Numbered from the stretch's first letter, positions 1 to 7,827 are shown. The stretch: DNA of 14,035 bases from Rhodospirillaceae bacterium (GCA_013349695.1 DUZD01000043.1:1-14035), one strand, 5' to 3'. The notes: generated by a model from the letters alone, not told the origin. Numbers and translations are program-made.

Positions 1-10
1 CTATGCATGG

Positions 11-48
11 TGAACGCATGCGTTCATCGGCGCCGGACCATCCGGCGC
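11..48. repeat. Palindrome plus hairpin in the dapB leader
   Basis: A perfect 16 bp palindrome, TGAACGCATGCGTTCA, occupies 11-26. It is followed at once by a perfect 8 bp stem with a 3-base loop (GCGCCGGA/TCCGGCGC, 30-48). Neither is followed by a T-run on either strand, so a simple intrinsic terminator is unlikely. The rest of 1-142 holds no convincing gene. The pair could be an operator, the end of an upstream transcript or a leader structure for dapB; the sequence alone does not decide. Confidence 0.45.
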
Positions 49-142
49 AACCCTCGACACCTGCATACAGTGAGACGGGTCACCCACGTCCAGATCGGAC
101 ATGGGGTCTAGCCTATTGAAGTAGAGCACGAGGGGAAAGCCC

Positions 143-940
143 ATGAAAATCGGCATTGTCGGTTGCGCCGGCCGCATGGGCAGGATGGTGGTCGGCGAAG
201 TCCTGGCGACGCCGGGCTGCGAGCTTGCCGGCGGCGTCGAGCAACCGGGAAGCGCCGCCATCGGCGGGGATGTGGCGGCGCTGGTCGGGGCGGCGCCGGC
301 GGGACTGACCATCGGCGACGCCGCCGCCGCCCTTTTCCGGATATCCGACGCCGTCATCGACTTCACGGCTCCCGCCGCCACGGCTGCCCATGCCACCCTT
401 GCCGGCGGCCATGGCACGGCCCTGGTTACCGGGACCACGGGACTTGCGGCGGATCACCAACAAGCGATCGAACAGGCCGCCGCCAAATGCGTCGTCATCC
501 AGGCCGCCAACATGAGCGTCGGGATCAATCTGCTTTTGGGCCTGACCCGGCAAGTGGCCGGAATCCTGGGGCGGGATTACGATATCGAAATCGTCGAGAT
601 GCACCATCGCCACAAAGTCGACGCCCCATCTGGCACGGCGCTGGCTTTGGGGGCCGAGGCGGCGGCCGGCCGCGGAGCCGATCTGGACAAGGTGTCGCAA
701 CGGGTCCGCGACGGCCATACTGGGGCGCGGAAGGCGGGCGACATCGGCTTCGCGACCCTCAGGGGCGGCAACGTGGTCGGCGAACATTCGGTAATTTTCG
801 CCGCTGATGGTGAACGCATAGAGCTCACTCACAAGGCTTCGTCGCGGGCCATCTTTGCCCGCGGGGCGGTCAGGGCGGCCTTGTGGAGCCAGGGCAAGCC
901 GCCGGGGTATTATACCCTTGGCGACGTTCTCGGTTTTTGA
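143..940 (+). CDS. dapB: 4-hydroxy-tetrahydrodipicolinate reductase
   Basis: This cytoplasmic enzyme reduces the dehydrated dihydrodipicolinate intermediate with NAD(P)H, in the diaminopimelate and lysine pathway. The 265-residue product is normal length for the family. It begins with a Rossmann dinucleotide-binding loop (GCAGRMG, residues 7-13). It carries the GTTG motif near 97-100 and the hallmark catalytic and substrate-binding segment HHRHKVDAPSGTA at 154-166, with the conserved HHRHK. The C-terminus (LTHKASSRAIFARGAVRAA) is also typical. The ATG at 143 has a good ribosome binding site (GAGGGG) just upstream. nth follows on the same strand, separated by a 55 bp dispersed repeat. In many alphaproteobacteria dapB lies between dnaJ and nth; dnaJ is not visible here. 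Identification is secure. Confidence 0.97.
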   Translation: MKIGIVGCAGRMGRMVVGEVLATPGCELAGGVEQPGSAAIGGDVAALVGAAPAGLTIGDAAAALFRISDAVIDFTAPAATAAHATLAGGHGTALVTGTTGLAADHQQAIEQAAAKCVVIQAANMSVGINLLLGLTRQVAGILGRDYDIEIVEMHHRHKVDAPSGTALALGAEAAAGRGADLDKVSQRVRDGHTGARKAGDIGFATLRGGNVVGEHSVIFAADGERIELTHKASSRAIFARGAVRAALWSQGKPPGYYTLGDVLGF

Positions 941-970
941 CGCACCTCCCGTAAAGCGCCGCTTTTTTCA

Positions 971-1025
971 GAGCATGCCCTTAGTTGATGAGAATCGGTG
1001 CCAGCCGACCAATCTTGAAATGCTC
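971..1025. repeat. Dispersed GAGCAT/ATGCTC repeat, copy 1
   Basis: A 55 bp element bounded by GAGCAT and ATGCTC, so its ends are a perfect 6 bp inverted repeat with weaker pairing further in. A second, 66 bp copy lies at 11472-11537. The two share the left end, the core AGAATCGG-GCCAGC and the right arm CGACCAATCTTGAAATGCTC, and differ mainly by about 11 extra bases in the centre of copy 2. It sits between the dapB stop and nth, so it would be transcribed in the nth leader. It resembles a REP or MITE-like intergenic repeat and encodes nothing. Confidence 0.7.
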
Positions 1026-1054
1026 CCGGCGGTCTGGCGGATAGGGTGGGCAGC

Positions 1055-1690
1055 ATGAAAAATGCCGAGATCGAGGAATTCTACCGCCGCCTCGCCGCCG
1101 CCAATCCCGATCCCAAAAGCGAGCTCCATTACGACAGCCCATACACCCTTCTGGTGGCGGTGGTGCTTTCGGCGCAGGCCACCGACAGCGGCGTCAACAA
1201 GGCGTCGGGTCCTTTATTCAAGGCCGCCGATAGGCCGGAAAAAATGCTGGCTTTGGGCGAGGCACGTCTCAAGGACTACATCAAGACCATCGGCCTTTAT
1301 AACAACAAGGCCAGGAACGTGCTGGGGCTCAGCCGGATTCTGCTCGACGAGCACGGCGGCCGAGTGCCCCGCGACCGCGATGCCCTGGAAGCCTTGCCCG
1401 GAGTCGGGCGAAAGACAGCCAACGTGGTCCTCAACGTCGCTTTCGGCGAGCCCACCATCGCCGTCGATACCCATATTTTCCGGCTTTGCAACCGCACCGG
1501 CCTGGCGCCGGGAAAAACGCCGTTGGAAGTGGAGGAAGGGCTGCTGCAAAAAACTCGCGCTAAATGGAAGCTTAACGCCCACCATTGGTTGATTCTGCAC
1601 GGCCGCCATGTCTGCAAGGCCCGCAAGCCCCTTTGCGAAACCTGCGTTGTCGCCGGGCTTTGCGGCTACAAGGCCAAGACCGGCGCATGA
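1055..1690 (+). CDS. nth: Endonuclease III (DNA glycosylase/AP lyase)
   Basis: A base-excision repair enzyme that removes oxidised pyrimidines and cleaves the abasic site. With the ATG at 1055 the protein is 211 residues. The helix-hairpin-helix (LPGVGRKTANVV) then carries the catalytic lysine at 120 and the catalytic aspartate (VDTH) at 138. The C-terminal 4Fe-4S cysteines (C-x6-C-x2-C-x5-C) fall at 187, 194, 197 and 203. These numbers match the E. coli enzyme exactly, which favours this start over the in-frame GTG at 1046. An AGGGTGGG stretch upstream can act as ribosome binding site. The gene lies just after dapB and a dispersed repeat, and converges on the minus-strand lipoprotein gene ending at 1710, with a 19 bp gap. 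Confidence 0.97.
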   Translation: MKNAEIEEFYRRLAAANPDPKSELHYDSPYTLLVAVVLSAQATDSGVNKASGPLFKAADRPEKMLALGEARLKDYIKTIGLYNNKARNVLGLSRILLDEHGGRVPRDRDALEALPGVGRKTANVVLNVAFGEPTIAVDTHIFRLCNRTGLAPGKTPLEVEEGLLQKTRAKWKLNAHHWLILHGRHVCKARKPLCETCVVAGLCGYKAKTGA

Positions 1691-1734
1691 CGGCCAAAAA
1701 ACACCCCTTTCAGCCGGCGGTTTTTCGCCGCCGG
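1691..1734 (-). terminator. Possible terminator at the end of the minus-strand gene block
   Basis: A perfect 7 bp GC stem (CCGGCGG 1714-1720 with CCGCCGG 1728-1734, 7-base loop) covers the last codons of the minus-strand lipoprotein gene. Read on the minus strand it is followed about 10 bases later by TTTTTT (near 1696-1701). The gap between stem and T-run is longer than in a standard intrinsic terminator, so this is a weak call. On the plus strand no T-run follows, so it does not look like an nth terminator. Confidence 0.3.
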
Positions 1735-2204
1735 TCCTTGAGCAGGCTCTGGAAACACTCTTCCCGGGCGACCGAAACCTCGGCGCGGCCGCGGACTTCG
1801 AAATGGGCAACCTTGTAGGTATCGCCGTTTTTTTCCTCATAGAGGAAAAGGTCGAGGATGCAAACGCCGCCGCGATACTGCCAGACCTCGGCCGGCGCGT
1901 CCTTGCGGATAAAATCCGGTTGGCCCAGAAACGCCGTCACTTGGCCGCGTTCGAGGCCGACCATTTGCTTCGGTCGTGGAATATATTTGCCGCCGAACTC
2001 GTCACGGTTTTCCTTCCTGGTTGGCGTCAAGGCCGGGGAGGAGGGGGGGCGGCGGGCGCTTTTGACCAGCTCCTTGCTGTCGAGGGCTTTTATGTCGGTC
2101 TTTATTATCGGCTTCGGCGCGGCCGCGGCTTGGGGGATCCGAGGCGGCGCGGAGCAGGCGGCGAGACTGAACAGGAATATCCCCGCCGTCATCCCCGCCA
2201 GCAT
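1710..2204 (-). CDS. Small lipoprotein with a BamE/SmpA-like C-terminal region
   Basis: A 164-residue protein starting with a short hydrophobic segment that ends in a lipobox (SLAAC, cysteine 17), so it is probably a lipoprotein. Residues about 18-70 are proline- and alanine-rich linker. The C-terminal half begins with a VGLERGQVTAFLGQPDFIR stretch and continues with VWQY and CILDLFLYEE. That 'LxxGxVxxxLGxP...' layout is the pattern of the SmpA/OmlA/BamE fold, so I infer a BamE-like envelope role. It could also be an unrelated alphaproteobacterial family. The signal peptide has no lysine or arginine before the hydrophobic core from this ATG. In the same frame the codons just upstream encode Trp-Lys-Arg, but no normal start codon is there. 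It is the last gene of the minus-strand block, 59 bp after the bactofilin. Confidence 0.75.
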   Translation of the reverse strand: MLAGMTAGIFLFSLAACSAPPRIPQAAAAPKPIIKTDIKALDSKELVKSARRPPSSPALTPTRKENRDEFGGKYIPRPKQMVGLERGQVTAFLGQPDFIRKDAPAEVWQYRGGVCILDLFLYEEKNGDTYKVAHFEVRGRAEVSVAREECFQSLLKDRRRKTAG

Positions 2205-2231
2205 GGAAGGCAGCCTTTTCCATCCACCGGG

Positions 2232-2263
2232 AAACGGAAAAAAAAGACCGGCGTAGGGCGGTT
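2232..2263 (-). terminator. Possible weak terminator after the bactofilin gene
   Basis: On the minus strand, directly after the bactofilin stop, a short ACCG...CGGT stem is followed by eight consecutive T (2240-2247 as A on the plus strand). The T-run is convincing but the stem is only 4 bp. It may attenuate transcription into the downstream lipoprotein gene, which lacks another obvious promoter. Confidence 0.3.
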
Positions 2264-2881
2264 TCAGGATAGGTTTTCCTCCGATGATTGCGGTCCTTTT
2301 TTCTGGTCCTTGAGTTTGGCTTCCGCCTTCTCGGCCTGGATCAGGGTTTGCATCTCGCCGGAGATCTCGCCGCCGGATTCGATGATGATGCTTCCGTAGC
2401 GTATCGAGCCGCTGACCTGGCCGCCCGAACGGACGATTAATTTTTCGTGGGCGATGAGTTCACCCTCGAAACGGCCGCTGATGTCGGCTTCCTCCACTTC
2501 CGCCGCGCCCTTGAAAAAGCCGCTGGGGGTGACTTCGATCACCCGGGCGTCCGACAAGGAGGCTTCGACCCGGCCCTCGACCATCAACTTGTCGCAGGAG
2601 GTGATATCGCCGCTGAGGTAGATGTCGCGCCCAACCAGCAGTTCCCGCCTCTCGGATTCGTCCGGCCCGCTCTGCTTCCCTGCCCGGTGGGCGCTGGGGA
2701 TGTCAACGGCGCGGCGGGGAATCTCGTGACGTAAAACGGTTGCGGTCCCCAACGGCATGGACGGCTCGTGGGGGGCGTGGGGTCCTTTTTTCGAGAAGGG
2801 CTTCAGGGGCGGCGCGGCGACCTCATCGGCGTTTTCCTGCTTCGAGCTCGCCGCCTTATTGTCTTTGTCTCGCTGGAACAT
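2264..2881 (-). CDS. Bactofilin (polymer-forming cytoskeletal protein)
   Basis: Bactofilins polymerise without nucleotide into filaments that scaffold envelope-shaping and localisation functions. The 205-residue product has a charged, low-complexity N-terminal tail (residues 1-80). A right-handed beta-helix repeat domain spans roughly 80-180, visible as short turns such as VGRDIYLSGDI, VEGRVEAS, SGRFEGEL, SGGQVSGSI and SGGEISGEM. A lysine- and glutamate-rich tail follows. I chose the ATG at 2881 (MFQRDKDNK) because a purine-rich AAAGGGG lies about 12 bases upstream and the extra residues from the earlier start look non-native. It lies 57 bp after the EI24-family gene and before a lipoprotein gene. 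No M23 gene is adjacent, although bactofilins often pair with one; the window's M23 gene is about 6 kb away. Confidence 0.9.
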   Translation of the reverse strand: MFQRDKDNKAASSKQENADEVAAPPLKPFSKKGPHAPHEPSMPLGTATVLRHEIPRRAVDIPSAHRAGKQSGPDESERRELLVGRDIYLSGDITSCDKLMVEGRVEASLSDARVIEVTPSGFFKGAAEVEEADISGRFEGELIAHEKLIVRSGGQVSGSIRYGSIIIESGGEISGEMQTLIQAEKAEAKLKDQKKGPQSSEENLS

Positions 2882-2938
2882 GATCCATCGCCCCTTTCCT
2901 GGCACGGTGTTCGACGACGGCGCGGCCAAAACGACATA

Positions 2939-3619
2939 TCACGTCGCCGCCGCCTTGTGATCGTTCGACCGCCAGCCTTCGAACAGGTGAACCATGACGG
3001 AGGTGGCGACAATCGGAGCCAGCAGGTTGACCACCGGCACGGTCAGCAGCACGGCGATGACGGTACCGGCGACGACAAGCCGTCCCCTATGGGCCTTCCT
3101 TATGGCCAGGGCTTCCATCCCGCCGACTCGGCGCAAGGCCACAAGCTCAAAATATTCCCTGCCGAGAAGATAACCGTTTGCGGCGTAGAAGACAAAAGGG
3201 AAAACAGGCGGAAAGACGAGGAAAAAAAGCAACCCAAGATTAACCAACACCATAACGGCAAAAAACCGGATGGCCGCCGGCGGGACGGCGGCCAGGGATT
3301 GGCCGGGCGCCGGTGGCAAATGGGCATAGTGGCGGGCTTCGACGGCCTCGGCGATGCCGTCCAGGAGTAGGCCCATGACGCCGCTGACGACCGCCGGAAA
3401 CATACACCATGTCAAAACCACCGTCGCCGCTCCACCCAAAAGATCGGCGATAAGGTCCATCCACCACGATTCGAACAGCTGGACGCCGGCCAGGAAAAAG
3501 CCGACAGCCACCCAAAGACAGGTGAGAACGGCGAGCGCCGTGATCAGGCCGATCCCAACGGCTCGCCGCGAGGCCGGGTCCCAAATCTGATGGAAGGCTT
3601 TAAAAAAGGCTGTTAACAT
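2939..3619 (-). CDS. EI24-family (CysZ-like) integral membrane protein
   Basis: A 226-residue multi-pass inner-membrane protein. Hydrophobic segments are visible at about 21-50, 55-88, 113-148 and 181-212. The segment GYLLGREYFELVALRR (149-164) is the signature of the EI24/CysZ family (DUF540), whose E. coli member CysZ carries sulfate. No cysteine-biosynthesis gene is nearby, so sulfate transport should not be assumed; many alphaproteobacterial members are uncharacterised. The frame stays open far upstream into the BamF-like gene, but the residues before MLTAFFKAF are shadow sequence, so I start at the ATG ending at 3619. No strong ribosome binding site is visible. It is separated from the gene upstream by 196 bp, so it may have its own promoter. 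Confidence 0.85.
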   Translation of the reverse strand: MLTAFFKAFHQIWDPASRRAVGIGLITALAVLTCLWVAVGFFLAGVQLFESWWMDLIADLLGGAATVVLTWCMFPAVVSGVMGLLLDGIAEAVEARHYAHLPPAPGQSLAAVPPAAIRFFAVMVLVNLGLLFFLVFPPVFPFVFYAANGYLLGREYFELVALRRVGGMEALAIRKAHRGRLVVAGTVIAVLLTVPVVNLLAPIVATSVMVHLFEGWRSNDHKAAAT

Positions 3620-3754
3620 ATTGATTGCTGGGAATGCGTAAGACGCAAAGGTGATGGCCGCGCCGAAAGGAGCACCGCTCGGAAAGGGACGCGGCAATGC
3701 CCGGTCGGGACGATTGCGGCGATCCGGCGGCCAAGAGGCGGCGATGAACGCCCT

Positions 3755-3778
3755 TCCGGGGATTTTGAATTCCCCGGA
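3755..3778. other. Strong hairpin in the 196 bp gap between BamF-like and EI24 genes
   Basis: TCCGGGGA (3755-3762) pairs perfectly with TCCCCGGA (3771-3778) across an 8-base AT-rich loop. No T-run follows on either strand, so it is not a standard intrinsic terminator. It lies in the largest gap within the minus-strand block (3620-3815), which otherwise shows no gene. It may stabilise the 3' end of the upstream messenger or mark an operon boundary. Confidence 0.5.
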
Positions 3779-3815
3779 GAAACCAACGGATAGCGGCAAA
3801 CTTTCCGGCCCCGGG

Positions 3816-4433
3816 TTATTTGAAAAACCTATCCCAGAAGCTCTTGTTTTTGAGCTTGCGGTCTTTTGAGCGTTGGATGGTCGGGGGCGGCGGATCGTGG
3901 TCGGTGATGGGACGTCCCATGGCCTTGGCGTTGCGGATGCGGCGAGCTTCGGCATCGGGATCGAGAGCGACGCCCTTCTCTTTCTGTTTGTGCCAGAACA
4001 ACAGCTTGTCGGCGAACTGTGCGCCTTGATCCGTGAATATGGTTGTTTCCTGGTTGATGGCGGCGCGAATGTTGGGATCGGCGTCGAGCCCGCCGGCATC
4101 CCTCAAGAGCGCCATCACTCCCGGGCTGTCGGCCGCGAAATTCGCCGATGCGCTGGGAGTTGCCGCCGCGCCGGGTATATTGGCGCCACCGCCGCTCTCG
4201 CCCATAATGGCTTTCTTGGCTTCTTTTCTGGGAACGATGTCTTGCGGGCGCGTCGCCCCCGGGACTGGCGGCCGCAGGGCATAATTCGGCGGCAGGCTCA
4301 AGGGCGCCCGTGAATAGACGGCGAATTCATCGGGAGAGTTTTTCGGCGGGCTGAACACACTTTGCGCGTCCTCGCAGCCGCTGATTATGACCGCGGCGAT
4401 GAAAGTGGCGATTACCCATCGACTCCTAATCAT
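3816..4433 (-). CDS. BamF-like lipoprotein (DUF3035)
   Basis: A 205-residue predicted lipoprotein. It has an arginine-containing N-terminus, a hydrophobic core and a lipobox (ISGC) with the modified cysteine at 20. The conserved stretch after it (SPDEFAVYSRAPLSLPPNYALRPP, about residues 33-56) is the hallmark of the DUF3035 family. In Caulobacter that family was named BamF, an accessory lipoprotein of the outer-membrane beta-barrel assembly complex. The middle is alanine-, serine- and glycine-rich and probably disordered; the C-terminus is charged. The start lies 3 bp after the lspA stop, so the two are surely co-transcribed, and LspA would process this protein. Family identification is firm; the Bam-complex role here is inferred from the family. 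Confidence 0.88.
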   Translation of the reverse strand: MIRSRWVIATFIAAVIISGCEDAQSVFSPPKNSPDEFAVYSRAPLSLPPNYALRPPVPGATRPQDIVPRKEAKKAIMGESGGGANIPGAAATPSASANFAADSPGVMALLRDAGGLDADPNIRAAINQETTIFTDQGAQFADKLLFWHKQKEKGVALDPDAEARRIRNAKAMGRPITDHDPPPPTIQRSKDRKLKNKSFWDRFFK

Positions 4434-4436
4434 CGC

Positions 4437-4961
4437 TCATCGAACATCCGATTTTTCCTTGCCGCGATTATTTTTAGGCTTTTCCGGCTTCATAAACAAG
4501 GAATCTATTATCAGAATCGCGGCGCCGACGGTGATGCCGGTATCCGCCAGGTTGAAAGCCGGCCAGTGGTATCCGGCAAGGTGAAGATCCAGGAAATCCG
4601 CCACCGCCCGCTGATCTCGAAAAAGTCTGTCGACGACATTGCCAATCGCCCCGCCGATGACCATGCCGATGGCGTAGCCCAGCAAAAGCCCATCGACTCG
4701 GCTGAGCCAGATCAGCAAGGCGACAACGATAGCCAAGGCGACGAAGGGCAAAAGCCAAAGGTTGAGCGCTGAATCAGAGTTGAAAAGGCCGAAACTGACC
4801 CCCCGGTTCCAGCCGAGGACAAGATTGAAAAAAGCCGTCAATGGGATGACGCGGGGCGGCTGCATGACGACTTCGAGGATCCACCATTTGGTACCCTGAT
4901 CGAGCCCCAAAACCAGCGCCGCCGCCGCCAATCCCGGCCAAAAAGGACGGTGAACTTTCAT
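4437..4961 (-). CDS. lspA: Lipoprotein signal peptidase (signal peptidase II)
   Basis: An inner-membrane aspartyl protease that removes the signal peptide of diacylglyceryl-prolipoproteins. The 174-residue protein has four hydrophobic segments. It has the family motifs in order: a lysine-containing first helix end (DQGTKWW, 21-27), WNRGVSFGLF (51-60), the GNVVDR segment with catalytic aspartate 111, and FNLAD with catalytic aspartate 140. The C-terminal tail is charged. It follows ileS by 28 bp and precedes a lipoprotein gene by 3 bp, the common ileS-lspA arrangement. A 12 bp palindrome (GGCGAATTCGCC, 4971-4982) fills much of the ileS-lspA gap, and no strong ribosome binding site is visible there. 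Confidence 0.97.
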   Translation of the reverse strand: MKVHRPFWPGLAAAALVLGLDQGTKWWILEVVMQPPRVIPLTAFFNLVLGWNRGVSFGLFNSDSALNLWLLPFVALAIVVALLIWLSRVDGLLLGYAIGMVIGGAIGNVVDRLFRDQRAVADFLDLHLAGYHWPAFNLADTGITVGAAILIIDSLFMKPEKPKNNRGKEKSDVR

Positions 4962-4989
4962 AGCCGGATAGGCGAATTCGCCGCCGCCG

Positions 4990-7827
4990 TCACTTCGCTG
5001 CCGCCATCAGGTGGCGAACGGCGCCGGCGCAACGGCCACAGACCTCGGGATAGTCGGAATCGCCGCCCACATCGTCGAGAATTTTCCAGCAGCGCTGGCA
5101 TTTTTCCCCCTCGGCGAGGCGGACCTCGACGGCGACGCCGGGGACCTCTTGCGGGAGGGAAAAGAGATCGGCATTATTATCCGCGCAATGCTTGTCGAAA
5201 GCCTTCACCTCGACGCCGGAGGCGATGCATATTTCCGGCCAATCGACACCTTTGAGAACTTCGTGATAGCGGCTGTCGGCGAAAACCACCGGCGCGGCCT
5301 GAAGGCTAGATCTGATTTTCTTGTCGGCCCGGGCCAGTTCGAGCGCTCCCGTCACGACCTTGCGGACGTCCCGGATCAGCAGCCATTTGCCGGCAAGGAC
5401 ATCGTCGCGCCAATCCTCGGGGACCTCCGGGAATTGACGAAGATGAATGCTTTCGCCCGCTCCGGGGTTGCGGGCAAGCCAGGTTTCCTCCGCCGTGAAG
5501 CAGATGAACGGCGCCAGCCACGCGCTCAGGTGGTCGAACAGACGATCGAGGACCGTGCGCGCCGCCCGGCGGGTCGGAGAATCCGCCCGCCCGCAATAGA
5601 GACTGTCCTTGCGGATGTCGAAATAAAAGGCCGACAGGTCGGCCGCGCAGAAGTTGTGCAGCTCGGTGAACAGGGGATGGAATTGTAAGTCCCCGCAGGC
5701 CCGGCGCAGCAGGCGGTCCAGTTCCCATAGCCGGTGCAGGACCCAGCGCTCCAACTCCGGCATTTCGGATTCGCCCAGACGTTCGCTTTCGTCGAAACCG
5801 TTCAGGTTGCCCAACAAGAAGCGCAGCGTGTTGCGCAAGCGCCGGTAGATGTCCGATTGCTGTTTCAAAATATCGGGGCCGATGCGAAGATCTTCCGAAT
5901 AATCCGAACCGACCACCCAGAGACGCAAGATGTCGGCGCCATACTTGCCGATCACCTCCTGGGGCGAGACGACGTTGCCCAGGGACTTGGACATCTTCTG
6001 GCCGTCCTCGGCCATGACGAAGCCGTGCGTCAGCACCGCTCGGTAAGGCGCCTGGCCACGGGTTCCGCAGGATTCCAAGAGCGACGATTGAAACCAGCCC
6101 CGGTGTTGGTCCGTTCCTTCGAGGTAGAGCGCCGCCGGCCATTCGAGGTCGGGACGGGGTTCCAGAACGAAACTGTGGGTGGCGCCCGAATCGAACCAAA
6201 CGTCGAGAATGTCCATGACCTGGACGAAATCGCCGGCGGCGTGTTCGGGGCCGAGAAACCGCGACGGGTCGGACGTGAACCAGGCATCCACCCCTTCCGC
6301 CTCGACCGCTTCGACGATGCGCTCCAGCACCTTGGGATCGCGCAACGGCTGGCCGCTTTTGTTGTCGACGAAGACGGTGATCGGCACGCCCCAGGCGCGT
6401 TGGCGCGACACGCACCAATCGGGCCGGGACTCGACCATGCCCCGCAGGCGCTTTTTCCCCGAAGGAGGAAAAAAACGGATTTTATCGACGGCCTCGAGTG
6501 CCGTCCGGCGAAGGCCCGTCTTGTCCATGCTGATGAACCATTGCGGCGTGTTGCGAAAGATCAGCGGCGCCTTGGAACGCCAGGAATGAGGATAGCTGTG
6601 GGTGAGCCGGCCCGACGCCAGCAAGGCGCCGGCTTGGCGAAGCGCCGTCACCACGGGCTCGTCGGCCTTGAAAACATGCAGGCCCGAGAATAACGGCACC
6701 TCGTCAAGGAAACGGCCGTCGCCATCGACCGTTTCGGGCGCCGGCAGACCGTGCCTTGTTGCCAGTTCCCAGTCGTCGGCGCCGTGGCCCGGGGCGATGT
6801 GGACGAAACCGGTGCCGGTGTCGGTGTCGACGAAATCGGCGGCTAGAACCGGCACCTCGAAATCATAACCATTGCCGTGCAGGGGATGGCGGCAAACGGT
6901 GCCGGCGAGGTCGTCGCCCTTGCAGCGGTGGACGACGCCATATTCGGTAATCCCGGCGGCGGCGGCCATATCGGCAAGCAACGATTCGGCAACGACCAAT
7001 GTTTGGCCCGCCGCCGCCTGGCCGCCCTCGGCGGTCCGTTCGACCTTGATGAGCGCATAATCGATTGCGCCGCCGTAAGCAATCGCGCGGTTGCCGGGAA
7101 TCGTCCACGGCGTCGTTGTCCAGATGACAATGGCGGCGCCTTCGAGTTCCGGCATCGCCGCCTTGGCGACGGGGAAGCGGACGAAAATGGTTGTCGAGGT
7201 ATGGTCGTGGTATTCGACCTCGGCCTCGGCCAGCGCCGTTTTTTCCACCACCGACCAGAGGACCGGTTTGGCCCCCTTGACGAGCGACCCATTCATCAAA
7301 AATTTGCCGAGTTCGCGGACGATCTGCGCCTCGGCGGCGAAGGTCATGGTGGTGTAAGGATTGTCCCAATCGCCGAGGATGCCCAAGCGCTTGAATTCAT
7401 CGCGTTGGACGTCGATCCATTTTTCGGCGAATTGGCGGCATTCCCGGCGGAACTGGACGATGGGGATGTCGTCCTTATTTTTTTTGGCCCGCCGGTATTT
7501 TTCCTCGATCTTCCACTCGATGGGCAGGCCGTGACAGTCCCAGCCGGGAACGTAAATGGCATCCTTGCCGGTCATTTGCCGACAACGATTGATCACGTCC
7601 TTCAAGATTTTGTTCAACGCGTGGCCGATGTGCAAATGTCCGTTGGCGTAAGGCGGGCCGTCATGAAGAATGAACTTTTCCCGCCCCTTGCCGGCTTCGC
7701 GCTGGCGGCGGTAAAGGTCCATGTCGTCCCATCGCTTGAGGATTTCGGGCTCAAGGCTGGGCAAGCCCGCCTTCATGGGAAAATCCGTGCGAGGAAGAAA
7801 TACGGTCGATTTATAGTCTTGGCTCAT
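4990..7827 (-). CDS. ileS: Isoleucyl-tRNA synthetase
   Basis: Charges tRNA-Ile with isoleucine. The 945-residue protein is full length. It carries the class I signature HIGH at 66-69 (PPYANGHLHIGH) and KMSKS at 611-615. The CP1 editing domain lies between them, with its WTTTPWTIPGN motif. A C-terminal zinc-binding domain has CxxC pairs at 910/913 and 930/933, as in bacterial type enzymes with the zinc finger. The start is the ATG ending at 7827 (MSQDYKSTVFLP), 36 bp after the ribF stop, with a purine-rich GAAAGCG upstream. The order ribF-ileS-lspA is widespread in proteobacteria and implies one transcript. Nothing looks truncated. Confidence 0.98.
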   Translation of the reverse strand: MSQDYKSTVFLPRTDFPMKAGLPSLEPEILKRWDDMDLYRRQREAGKGREKFILHDGPPYANGHLHIGHALNKILKDVINRCRQMTGKDAIYVPGWDCHGLPIEWKIEEKYRRAKKNKDDIPIVQFRRECRQFAEKWIDVQRDEFKRLGILGDWDNPYTTMTFAAEAQIVRELGKFLMNGSLVKGAKPVLWSVVEKTALAEAEVEYHDHTSTTIFVRFPVAKAAMPELEGAAIVIWTTTPWTIPGNRAIAYGGAIDYALIKVERTAEGGQAAAGQTLVVAESLLADMAAAAGITEYGVVHRCKGDDLAGTVCRHPLHGNGYDFEVPVLAADFVDTDTGTGFVHIAPGHGADDWELATRHGLPAPETVDGDGRFLDEVPLFSGLHVFKADEPVVTALRQAGALLASGRLTHSYPHSWRSKAPLIFRNTPQWFISMDKTGLRRTALEAVDKIRFFPPSGKKRLRGMVESRPDWCVSRQRAWGVPITVFVDNKSGQPLRDPKVLERIVEAVEAEGVDAWFTSDPSRFLGPEHAAGDFVQVMDILDVWFDSGATHSFVLEPRPDLEWPAALYLEGTDQHRGWFQSSLLESCGTRGQAPYRAVLTHGFVMAEDGQKMSKSLGNVVSPQEVIGKYGADILRLWVVGSDYSEDLRIGPDILKQQSDIYRRLRNTLRFLLGNLNGFDESERLGESEMPELERWVLHRLWELDRLLRRACGDLQFHPLFTELHNFCAADLSAFYFDIRKDSLYCGRADSPTRRAARTVLDRLFDHLSAWLAPFICFTAEETWLARNPGAGESIHLRQFPEVPEDWRDDVLAGKWLLIRDVRKVVTGALELARADKKIRSSLQAAPVVFADSRYHEVLKGVDWPEICIASGVEVKAFDKHCADNNADLFSLPQEVPGVAVEVRLAEGEKCQRCWKILDDVGGDSDYPEVCGRCAGAVRHLMAAAK

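Noticed and set aside
1..438. A 145-residue minus-strand frame over the dapB start
   Set aside because: Most of it is antisense to dapB. The part outside dapB (1-102) has no ribosome binding site and no recognisable sequence.
1046..1054. GTG at 1046 as the nth start
   Set aside because: The ATG at 1055 gives catalytic and cluster residues at exactly the E. coli positions (120, 138, 187, 194, 197, 203).
3620..4099. N-terminal extension of the EI24 protein to 386 residues
   Set aside because: The extra residues are an out-of-frame reading of the BamF-like gene and its 3' gap. Family similarity begins at the ATG at 3619.
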